A stretch of DNA of 64,000 bases, from contig SFGJ01000006.1 in NCBI GenBank assembly GCA_004557655.1, positions 1 through 64,000 of the forward strand, written 5' to 3'. The notes under the pieces were generated by a model. It saw nothing but the letters and a program-made list of their open reading frames with translations, was not told where the DNA came from and ran no database searches. Below, piece after piece: positions 57,471-64,000 of the stretch (the stretch's first letter is position 1; every line of letters starts with the position of its first letter). The position numbers and the translations under genes are program-made. This stretch comes from Clostridiales bacterium. Its GTDB lineage: Bacteria > Bacillota > Clostridia > Oscillospirales > Oscillospiraceae.

Positions 57471-57701
57471 CAAAATAAGTCGATAAAATTCGTATAATTG
57501 CACAAAACGATTTTGCCACCGGTAGGGATTGCTCCCTATAAAACCATATATAGTATTTCTGCAAGCCGCGCCTACTAAATGTAGTAGGCACGGCTTTTTT
57601 GCGTTCTCAAAAATAAAAACAGATGTTCTAATTACATGAAAAATTAAGAAAATCAGCCGCTTTTTACAGGAAATACGTTCCATTTTAGGAAAAAAATATT
57701 C
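57471..57701 (+). other. intergenic region before mraZ
   Basis: About 230 bp without a protein gene. A TATAAT is at 57493-57498, a small AGGGA/TCCCT hairpin near 57521-57536, and the terminator at 57565-57600. The piece from 57500 to 57600 might be a short RNA or simply the 3' end of the rsmD-coaD transcript. The AT-rich remainder shows nothing else. Confidence 0.4.
57565..57600 (+). terminator. terminator of the rsmD-coaD unit or a small RNA
   Basis: GCCGCGCCTACTA pairs with TAGTAGGCACGGC (one mismatch) around AATG, then six T residues. Confidence 0.8.
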
Positions 57702-57730
57702 TTGCATTTTAACGGATGATTGACTATACT
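57702..57730 (+). promoter_or_regulatory. promoter of the mraZ/dcw operon
   Basis: TTGCAT (57702-57707), 17 bp, TATACT (57725-57730). Confidence 0.7.
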
Positions 57731-57741
57731 GTAAACATGAA

Positions 57742-57779
57742 GTGGGGGAATGTGGGGGTAGTGCCCACATTTGTGGAGG
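57742..57779 (+). promoter_or_regulatory. MraZ-binding repeats
   Basis: GTGGGGG occurs at 57742-57748 and again 10 bp on at 57752-57758, with a related GTGGAGG at 57773-57779. Direct TGGG repeats at 10-bp spacing just downstream of the promoter are the known MraZ autoregulatory signal. Confidence 0.7.
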
Positions 57780-57825
57780 TAAATCCCACGATTTCCCATA
57801 AAAACCATGGAAGGAGGCGACAGCC

Positions 57826-58242
57826 GTGACCGGACAATACGCACACAATATTGACGCCAAGGGACGGCTGTTCATCCCGGCCCGCCTGCGGGAGGAGCTG
57901 GGGCAGACCTTCCATGTGACCGTGGGCATGGATCACTGCCTGTCGGTATATTCCGACGAGAGCTGGGCCGCTTTCACGGACAAGCTCCGGGATTTGCCTT
58001 ACAGCAAGGCCAAGGCCCTGCGCCCCTTGTTTGCCAATGCCATCGACTGTGAGCCGGACGGACAGGGACGCATCCTCATTCCTGCCAAGCTCCGGGAATA
58101 CGCCAACCTGCAAAAGGAAGTGGTGGTCATCGGCAGCTTTGACCGGGTGGAGATCTGGAACGCCGAGCGCTGGGCCAGAGAGGAAGCAATGGCCTTTGAG
58201 AGCGGCTCTTTGGAGCAGGCTATGGAAGAGATGGGGCTGTAA
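57826..58242 (+). CDS. mraZ: MraZ, division and cell-wall cluster regulator
   Basis: 138 residues from a GTG start with an AAGGAGG site 8 nt upstream. It has two AbrB-like swapped-hairpin repeats, NIDAKGRLFIPARLREEL and EPDGQGRILIPAKLREYA. It binds TGGG repeats and represses the dcw operon; such repeats lie upstream. First gene of the cluster, 3 bp ahead of rsmH. Confidence 0.96.
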   Translation: MTGQYAHNIDAKGRLFIPARLREELGQTFHVTVGMDHCLSVYSDESWAAFTDKLRDLPYSKAKALRPLFANAIDCEPDGQGRILIPAKLREYANLQKEVVVIGSFDRVEIWNAERWAREEAMAFESGSLEQAMEEMGL

Positions 58243-58245
58243 GCC

Positions 58246-59211
58246 ATGGGATTTGACCGCAACGCGGAGTCGGATGTGGCCTTCGGCCACAAGCCGGTGC
58301 TGCTGGACGAGTGCCTGAACGCCTTGGCCATCAAGCCCGACGGCATCTATGTGGACGGCACACTGGGCCGGGCAGGCCACTCCCTTGAGATCGCGAAAAA
58401 ACTTACTGCCGGCGGCCGGCTCATCTGCCTGGACCGGGATGAAACGGCTATTGAAGCCGCAAAGCTCCGTCTGGCGGACTATATGGACCGGGTGACCCTG
58501 GTGCACAGCAACTTCAGCCGTATAGACAAGGTGCTGCAGGAGTTGGACATTGCCGGAGCGGACGGCATGTTATTTGACCTGGGTGTTTCGTCCCCTCAAT
58601 TGGACGAGGCGCAGAGGGGCTTTTCCTATATGCACGACGCACCTCTGGATATGCGTATGGACCGAACGGCGACCCTGACGGCCCGGGATGTGGTGAACGA
58701 CTGGAGCTGCGAGGAGCTGCGCAGGATCCTGTTTGCATACGGTGAGGAGCGGTACGCTCCGGCCATCGCCAAGGCCATCGTGAAGCGTCGGCAGGAAAAG
58801 ACCATTGAAACCACCGGTGAGCTGGTGGAGATCATCCGTCAGGCTATGCCTCCTGCGGCCCTGCGGGAAAAGCAGCACCCGGCCAAGCGCAGCTTTCAGG
58901 CCATCCGTATTGCCGTGAACGATGAGCTGGGGGAGCTGCCCCCGATGCTGCAGGCGGCGTCGGAGCTGCTACAAAAGGGCGGACGGCTGGCTGTGATCAG
59001 CTTTCACTCTCTGGAAGACAGGATCATTAAAAAAACCTTGCAGGATCTGGCCACCGGTTGCACCTGCCCACCGAATTTTCCGGTGTGCGTGTGCGGCAGA
59101 AAACCGAAAATGAGGCTCGTGAGCCGCAAGCCCATTGTGGCGGGTGAGGCGGAGCTTGTATATAACCCCCGTGCCCGCAGCGCAAAGCTGCGTGTGGCGG
59201 AGAAACTCTGA
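58246..59211 (+). CDS. rsmH: 16S rRNA (cytosine1402-N4)-methyltransferase
   Basis: 321 residues. HKPVLLDECLNALAIKPDGIYVDGTLGRAGHS is the SAM-binding start, LFDLGVSSPQLDEAQRGFSYMHDAPLDMRMDR the central signature, and HPAKRSFQAIRIAVNDELGEL plus LAVISFHSLEDRIIKKTLQDLATGC lie further on. It methylates C1402 in the ribosomal P site. Standard position in the dcw cluster. Confidence 0.97.
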   Translation: MGFDRNAESDVAFGHKPVLLDECLNALAIKPDGIYVDGTLGRAGHSLEIAKKLTAGGRLICLDRDETAIEAAKLRLADYMDRVTLVHSNFSRIDKVLQELDIAGADGMLFDLGVSSPQLDEAQRGFSYMHDAPLDMRMDRTATLTARDVVNDWSCEELRRILFAYGEERYAPAIAKAIVKRRQEKTIETTGELVEIIRQAMPPAALREKQHPAKRSFQAIRIAVNDELGELPPMLQAASELLQKGGRLAVISFHSLEDRIIKKTLQDLATGCTCPPNFPVCVCGRKPKMRLVSRKPIVAGEAELVYNPRARSAKLRVAEKL

Positions 59212-59230
59212 AGAAAGGATGAGGGGAAGC

Positions 59231-59770
59231 ATGGCGCAGAAATATGATCGTCGCAGATACGGATATATGGACGGGTCGCTGGCATATGATCTGGATGCCC
59301 TTGCCCGGGAACGGGCACTGGACGATGCCGGGCGCATGGAAGAAGAGCGCCGGGAAAGCGTTGCGGCGCCCAGACGGCAGCCTGCCGCGCGGCCCGTGGC
59401 AAAGCCCTCCCCTCTGATTTTGGCCTGCGCCGCGGTGTTGGTGGGCCTTGTGGCCGTGCTGCTCATGGGCTATGTGCGCCTGACGGAGGTTTCCGCGGAC
59501 ATTACGCAGCTTAAGGAAGAAATGGGCCAGTTGGAAGAGCGCCATGTGACGCTGCTGACCCAGTATGAAAAGACCTTTGATCTGGCCACGGTGAAGCGTG
59601 TGGCTGAGGAGGAAGGCATGAGAAAACCCACAGCCGGTCAGGTGGAGTATCTGGAGCTGCCTGCTGCCGACAGCGTGGTGGTATACCGCAGCGATGCGGG
59701 GACGGCCCTGGAAAAAATAGTGGCCGCTATTGGGGACGCGGCCAAAACCGCGGTGGAATATTTCCGGTAA
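59231..59770 (+). CDS. ftsL: FtsL-like cell division protein
   Basis: 179 residues from ATG 59231 (AGGATGAGGGGAAGC precedes). A cytoplasmic charged N terminus of about 70 residues, a single membrane helix (LILACAAVLVGLVAVLLMGYV, about 60-80), then a short coiled coil (ADITQLKEEMGQLEERHVTLLTQYEK). This bitopic layout and the position between rsmH and a PBP define FtsL, since sequence conservation is low. The cytoplasmic part is longer than usual. It would form the FtsL-DivIC-FtsQ complex. Confidence 0.85.
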   Translation: MAQKYDRRRYGYMDGSLAYDLDALARERALDDAGRMEEERRESVAAPRRQPAARPVAKPSPLILACAAVLVGLVAVLLMGYVRLTEVSADITQLKEEMGQLEERHVTLLTQYEKTFDLATVKRVAEEEGMRKPTAGQVEYLELPAADSVVVYRSDAGTALEKIVAAIGDAAKTAVEYFR

Positions 59771-59795
59771 GCTACCCCATATAGTAGGGATACAC

Positions 59796-59838
59796 AAGGA
59801 GTAAGAAGGTGACTTCTTGCTCCTTACTTTGGTATAAT
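59796..59838 (+). promoter_or_regulatory. internal hairpin and promoter before the PBP gene
   Basis: AAGGAGTAAGAAG and CTTCTTGCTCCTT form a 13-bp stem (one G-U) around GTGA, overlapping the -35 of a possible promoter: GTGACT, 18 bp, TATAAT (59833-59838) with an extended TGG. It offers separate control of the PBP inside the dcw cluster. Confidence 0.5.
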
Positions 59839-59872
59839 AGACAAGAAAATCGGAAGGGAAAGGAGCGGAGAA

Positions 59873-62122
59873 ATGGAAGCAAACGGCGGCGAAATGAATC
59901 GGAAAAGTGAAAAAGTACGCCGTGCCAACCGGGTTATTCAGAACCGCACCATGATCCTCATGGTGGTTTTGGGCGTGCTGGCATTTGCGGCCCTGCTCGT
60001 CAAGCTCTTTTCCCTGCAGATCCTCCGGCACGACGAGCTGGAGGCCAAGGCCATGAATCAGCAGACCCGCAGTACGGAGGTCACCGCTACCCGCGGCACG
60101 ATTTATGACCGCAACGGCAATATCATGGCGATTTCCGCTACGGCGGAAACGGTATTCCTCTCTCCGCTGGAGATCAACAACGCCTTGAATGACAAGGAAA
60201 AGCCCGTATCCTGGACTAAGGACAGCGTGGCGCAGAAACTCTCGGAGATCCTGGAGATCAACAAGGAGGGTATTCTGAAAAAGATGGAGCGGACCAACTC
60301 CCAGTACGAGGTGCTGAAGCTGCGTGTGGAGGAGGATGTGGCCAATAAGGTCCGCAGTTTTATAAATGAAGAGGGCGTGCGGGGTGTGTATATGGTCACC
60401 GATGCCAAGCGCTATTACCCCTACGCCACCCTTGCCGCCCAGATCATCGGTTTTGTGGGTACGGATAATTACGGCCTGTACGGCCTGGAAGCCCGATATA
60501 ACAGCGTTCTGGACGGCCAGACAGGATTGGTGGTATCTACCAAGGATCCCGCCGGAAACGATATGCTTTATGGTTATGAGCAGTACTATAAAGCGGAAAA
60601 CGGCAGCGATCTGGTGTTGACGCTGGATGCCACGGTGCAGTACTATGTGGAAAAGGCCTTGGCGGAGATGGTAAGCGCCACCCGGGCCGCCAACGGCGCC
60701 ACCGGCATTGTGATGGATGTGGATACCGGCGCGATTTTAGCCATGGCCTCCAACCCTACCTATGACCTCAACGATCCATCGACCGTTTATGATGCTGCCG
60801 CGGCGGAACTGGTAAAGAACGGCGGGCTGGATCTGGCGGCCGCACAGCTTCGCCAGTGGCGCAACAAGGCCATCAACGACACCTATGAGCCGGGCTCTAC
60901 CTTCAAGGTGCTGACCCTCGCGGCGGCGCTGGAGGAGGGAGCCATTGACGAAAACACCACCTTCAGCTGCAATGGGTATATCCATGTGCTGGACGCTACC
61001 ATCCACTGCAGCAGCCGGAGAGGTCACGGACATCAGACGCTGGAGGAAACGGCGGGCAACTCCTGCAACCCCGCCTTTATCACCTACGGACTGCGGCTGG
61101 GCACGGAGAAATTCTACCGCTATATGAAAGACTTCGGTCTGGTGAATGGCTGCGGCATTGATCTCGACGGCGAGGCCACAGGTATTTTTGCCCCTCAGGA
61201 AACGGCCTCGGAGCTGGATCTGGCCTGCTACGCCTTCGGCCAGAACTTCAATACCACCCCTGTGGCTCTCATTGCCGCGCAGGCAGCGTGCATCAACGGC
61301 GGCTATCTGCACACACCCTATGTGGTGGAGCGTGTGGTGGACAGCAACGGTAATGTACTGGCCAGCCATGACTCCACTCCCGTGCGGCAGGTGGTCAGCG
61401 AGGAGACCTCCGCCATCGTGCGGCGGTGCCTGGAGTATGTGGTGGCATCCGGTACAGGCCGCAACGGTCAGGTCAGCGGCTACCGCATCGGCGGCAAGAC
61501 CGGTACGGCGGATAAGGGCAAAACCGGCGATGTGGTGGTGTCCTTCCTGTGCTTTGCTCCGGCGGACCATCCCAAATACATCATGCTCCTTACCCTGGAC
61601 ACCCCCGAGGGTACGGCATCCGGCGGCGGAACCGTGGCGCCCTACGCCAGTCAGATCATGTCGGAGATCCTGCCCTATCTCGGTGTGGAGCCGTCCTACT
61701 CGGCAGAGGAGCTGTTGGGCTCCGACACCACCGTGAATTATGTGATAGGTACGACTGTGGCGGAGGCTGAGGCGAAGCTGAAGGCCAAGGGATTTTCCGT
61801 CAAGGTCATCGGCGACGGCGATACAGTTACCGCCCAGACTCCGGAGGGCGGGACGGTGATCCCCGGTAAGTCCCGGGTGATCCTATATGCCGGTTCTGAA
61901 AAACCGGATACTCTATGCACGGTGCCCTCTCTGGTCGGCTTGTCCCCGGGTGAGGCCAACGTTGCGGTGAGCAGTGCGGGACTCCTTCTGCGCTTCACCG
62001 GAACCACAGACAGCGGCTCGGACAGCGTTCGGGTCATCAATCAATCGGAGGCCGCGGGAACGAAGGTGGAAGCGGGGACGGTGATCTCCGTCCAGCTCAG
62101 CGACAGCGGCGTAACGGATTAG
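59873..62122 (+). CDS. class B penicillin-binding protein with two PASTA domains (FtsI/SpoVD type)
   Basis: 749 residues: short cytoplasmic tail, membrane helix about 28-48, dimerisation domain (TRGTIYDRNGNIMAISATAETVFLSP), transpeptidase domain with STFK (YEPGSTFKVLTLAAALE, about 342), SCN (AGNSCNPAFITYG) and KTG (GGKTGTADKG, about 542), then two PASTA repeats from about 620. It cross-links peptidoglycan during division or sporulation. The position matches pbpB or spoVD in Bacillus; sequence alone does not decide, and only one copy is here. The ATG has a GGAGCGGAG site. Confidence 0.93.
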   Translation: MEANGGEMNRKSEKVRRANRVIQNRTMILMVVLGVLAFAALLVKLFSLQILRHDELEAKAMNQQTRSTEVTATRGTIYDRNGNIMAISATAETVFLSPLEINNALNDKEKPVSWTKDSVAQKLSEILEINKEGILKKMERTNSQYEVLKLRVEEDVANKVRSFINEEGVRGVYMVTDAKRYYPYATLAAQIIGFVGTDNYGLYGLEARYNSVLDGQTGLVVSTKDPAGNDMLYGYEQYYKAENGSDLVLTLDATVQYYVEKALAEMVSATRAANGATGIVMDVDTGAILAMASNPTYDLNDPSTVYDAAAAELVKNGGLDLAAAQLRQWRNKAINDTYEPGSTFKVLTLAAALEEGAIDENTTFSCNGYIHVLDATIHCSSRRGHGHQTLEETAGNSCNPAFITYGLRLGTEKFYRYMKDFGLVNGCGIDLDGEATGIFAPQETASELDLACYAFGQNFNTTPVALIAAQAACINGGYLHTPYVVERVVDSNGNVLASHDSTPVRQVVSEETSAIVRRCLEYVVASGTGRNGQVSGYRIGGKTGTADKGKTGDVVVSFLCFAPADHPKYIMLLTLDTPEGTASGGGTVAPYASQIMSEILPYLGVEPSYSAEELLGSDTTVNYVIGTTVAEAEAKLKAKGFSVKVIGDGDTVTAQTPEGGTVIPGKSRVILYAGSEKPDTLCTVPSLVGLSPGEANVAVSSAGLLLRFTGTTDSGSDSVRVINQSEAAGTKVEAGTVISVQLSDSGVTD

Positions 62123-62155
62123 CCTTGTGGTTTGCGGTGGAAAGGAGAGGACCGG

Positions 62156-63589
62156 ATGCGATTGAGGGAGCTGCTGGAGGGAATGGAGGTCATTTCACAG
62201 ACGATCTCGCCGGATACGGAGATCACCCATGTGTGCGTGGATTCCCGGGCAACGCAAAAGGGCAGCCTGTTCGTGGCGGTGCCGGGGAACCGGTGCGATG
62301 GCGGGCATTATGCAAGGCAGGCAGTAGATAGAGGCGCCGTGTGCGTGGTGTGCCAAAGCGAGCTTCCGCCGGATTTGCCCTGGGTAAAAGTTCGGGACGC
62401 CCGCTTGGCCCTGAGCCAGCTTGCGTGCAGGTGGTATGGTCACCCGTCCCGGCAGCTGACGATGCTGGGTGTCACCGGCACCAATGGGAAAACCACCGTG
62501 ACCTATCTCCTGCGCCATATCCTGCAGAGGACCGGAATGAAAACAGGGCTCATAGGCACTGTGCAGAACATTGTGGGGGAGCAGACGCTTCCCACGCAGC
62601 GCACCACCCCCGACGCCCTGCAGATCCAGCAGCTTTTATCTGCAATGACGAAAAACGGATGTTCCCACGCAGTGATGGAGGTCTCCTCCCACGCTTTGGA
62701 CCAGCATCGGGCGGAGGGCATTGACTTCGCCGTGGGCATCTTCACCAATCTCACGGAGGATCACCTGGACTATCATGGCACCATGGGCTGCTACTGCGAC
62801 GCCAAGGCAAAGCTGTTTCAGATGAGCCGCATGGGAGTCTGCAACGCCGACGATCCCTGGACAGAGAGGCTGCTGGCAGGCGCATCCTGCCCATCCGTTT
62901 ACTATGGCATCCATAATCCGGCCGAGGTGTGGGCGGAGGATATATTCCTGCATTCCCGAAGCGTGGACTTCACGGTTTGTACGGCGCGGACACGCACGCC
63001 GGTGCACCTGGGTGTGCCGGGCCGGTTTTCGGTGTATAATGCACTGGGGGCCATAGCCGCCTGCGGAGAGCTGGGCATCCCACCGGAGGAGTGCGCGGCA
63101 GCTCTCGCCACCTTTCCCGGTGTGGCGGGGCGCATGGAGGTGGTACCCACACCGGGCAAGCCTTACACCCTGCTTATAGATTATGCCCACACGCCGGACG
63201 CGCTGGAAAATGTGCTGAAAACCGTCCGCGGTTTTGCGCAAAACCGGGTTATCGCCGTCTTCGGCTGCGGCGGCGACAGAGAAAGGGAGAAGAGACCCCT
63301 TATGGGCCACATTGCCGGAAAACTGGCGGACCTTACCATCATCACAAGCGACAACCCCCGCACCGAGGAGCCTATGGCCATCATCCGGGATATTCTGCCG
63401 GGTATTGCCGGGGCGGAGGATAAATATATAGTAGAGCCGGACCGCCGGGGCGCCATTGCCCTGGCCATGGGCCGGGCCGCAGCGGGCGATGTCATCGTCC
63501 TGTGCGGCAAAGGCCACGAAACTTATCAGGAGATCGGCGATAAAACGATTCCCATGGACGAGCGGGAGATCGTGCGGTCCCTCCTGTGA
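62156..63589 (+). CDS. murE: UDP-MurNAc-L-Ala-D-Glu:meso-diaminopimelate ligase
   Basis: 477 residues from ATG 62156 (AAAGGAGAGG upstream; an in-frame TTG at 62132 is less likely). GVTGTNGKTTVTYLLRHIL (about 104-122) is the ATP loop, AVMEVSSHALDQHR the central motif and DNPRTEEP (about 398) the signature for meso-diaminopimelate rather than lysine. It adds the third residue of the peptidoglycan stem. mraY follows directly, as in Bacillus, with no murF between. Confidence 0.97.
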   Translation: MRLRELLEGMEVISQTISPDTEITHVCVDSRATQKGSLFVAVPGNRCDGGHYARQAVDRGAVCVVCQSELPPDLPWVKVRDARLALSQLACRWYGHPSRQLTMLGVTGTNGKTTVTYLLRHILQRTGMKTGLIGTVQNIVGEQTLPTQRTTPDALQIQQLLSAMTKNGCSHAVMEVSSHALDQHRAEGIDFAVGIFTNLTEDHLDYHGTMGCYCDAKAKLFQMSRMGVCNADDPWTERLLAGASCPSVYYGIHNPAEVWAEDIFLHSRSVDFTVCTARTRTPVHLGVPGRFSVYNALGAIAACGELGIPPEECAAALATFPGVAGRMEVVPTPGKPYTLLIDYAHTPDALENVLKTVRGFAQNRVIAVFGCGGDREREKRPLMGHIAGKLADLTIITSDNPRTEEPMAIIRDILPGIAGAEDKYIVEPDRRGAIALAMGRAAAGDVIVLCGKGHETYQEIGDKTIPMDEREIVRSLL

Positions 63590-63638
63590 TAACACAACGA
63601 AAAAAGCCCCTGACGGGGCGGAAAGAGGAAAGAAAAGT

Positions 63639-64000
63639 ATGATCCTTCCAGTCATTTTGTCCTGCGTTATTTGTTTTGTCATAACGGCTGTTGCCGGTAA
63701 ACTGCTGATCCCGGAGCTGATCAAGCTCAAGGCCGGACAGAGCATCAAGGAGATCGGCCCCACCTGGCACATGACTAAGCAGGGCACCCCCACCATGGGC
63801 GGACTCATGTTCATCATCGGCATCGGCATCACCGTGGTGATCCTGGGCTGGGAGGGCATGGTAATCGGAGACTTTACCCACATTTATGTGTATCTTTTTG
63901 CCCTCGTATTCGGTGTCATCGGATACATTGACGACTACCAAAAGGTGAGGCATCACCGCAACACCGGCCTCACCGCCATCCAGAAGTTCCTGCTGCAGCT
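63639..64000 (+). CDS. mraY: MraY, phospho-MurNAc-pentapeptide transferase, 3' end outside window
   Basis: The first 120 codons are present. The start MILPVILSCVICFVITAVAGKLLIPELIKLKAGQSIKEIGPTWHMTKQGTPTMGGLMFIIG is typical, and VIGYIDDYQKVRHHRNTGL contains the catalytic DD pair. It attaches phospho-MurNAc-pentapeptide to undecaprenyl phosphate (lipid I). GCCCC/GGGGC arms at 63605-63620 lie in the 49-bp gap after murE. The gene runs off the right edge. Confidence 0.97.
   Translation, partial: MILPVILSCVICFVITAVAGKLLIPELIKLKAGQSIKEIGPTWHMTKQGTPTMGGLMFIIGIGITVVILGWEGMVIGDFTHIYVYLFALVFGVIGYIDDYQKVRHHRNTGLTAIQKFLLQ

Overview
This window comes from an anaerobic, spore-forming, fairly GC-rich member of the Clostridia, most likely Oscillospiraceae. 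The evidence is Spo0A, a GerA-type germination protein, an [FeFe]-hydrogenase, an NfnAB-like transhydrogenase, a Bacillus-like division/cell-wall gene order, strong GGAGG ribosome binding sites and TTGACA/TATAAT promoters. I cannot name the species from sequence alone. I see no phage, insertion sequence, CRISPR array or plasmid gene; it is ordinary chromosome. The truncated 5S rRNA at the left edge and the division cluster at the right edge both read left to right, so replication probably runs in that direction.

Layout. 0-5.4 kb: end of an rRNA operon, an AEC-family carrier, then polA-rimI-tsaD. 5.4-9.9 kb: two ABC-export modules. 9.9-10.5 kb: a gene-poor spacer with clustered DnaA-box sequences, then tRNA-Thr(CGT). 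10.5-14 kb: a two-gene NAD(P)H-linked [FeFe]-hydrogenase unit on the minus strand. 14-19 kb: spo0A, a small alarmone synthetase, homoserine dehydrogenase, a DUF2089 regulator and thioredoxin. 19-22.4 kb: an operon of an E2-like acyltransferase, an acyl-CoA ligase and a YheO-type regulator. 22.7-26.6 kb: asnS and pseudouridine catabolism (psuK, psuG). 26.6-31.4 kb: thrC-thrB divergent from lysC-asd, the threonine pathway that hom at 17 kb completes. 31.6-37.7 kb: a radical SAM enzyme, DUF5662, a uracil permease behind an attenuator-like leader, bioY divergent from birA, and a chromate-transporter pair. 37.8-46.3 kb: ydcF-like and udk, a zinc-ribbon/Ig-like surface protein, ylmH, DUF896, an atypical trigger factor, PAP2, a Crp/Fnr regulator and nfnAB. 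46.4-51 kb: a small regulator/membrane-protein pair, coaX with an ECF S component, and LysR with a DUF2156-GNAT fusion. 51-57.5 kb: GerA-like protein, HAD phosphatase, MFS carrier, GDPD, rsmD, coaD and a coiled-coil protein. 57.7-64 kb: mraZ-rsmH-ftsL-PBP-murE-mraY, cut by the window end.

The most interesting regulation is in short non-coding stretches. The uracil permease leader has a promoter, a ribosome binding site, a 24-codon ORF ending in a U-rich tract, a stop codon inside a terminator stem and then the permease. This has the logic of UTP-sensitive pyrBI/pyrE attenuation, whereas PyrR control is the usual Firmicutes solution. The bioY/birA region carries two BirA-like operators placed on core promoter elements. 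Two small regulator loci have perfect palindromes filling the gap between -35 and -10. Protein-level oddities are a trigger factor without the ribosome-binding signature, an E2-like enzyme without the catalytic His, a Spo0A receiver with an incomplete acidic pocket, and a homoserine dehydrogenase with a shortened ACT region.

All calls were made by eye from sequence. Promoters, operators and starts are predictions.
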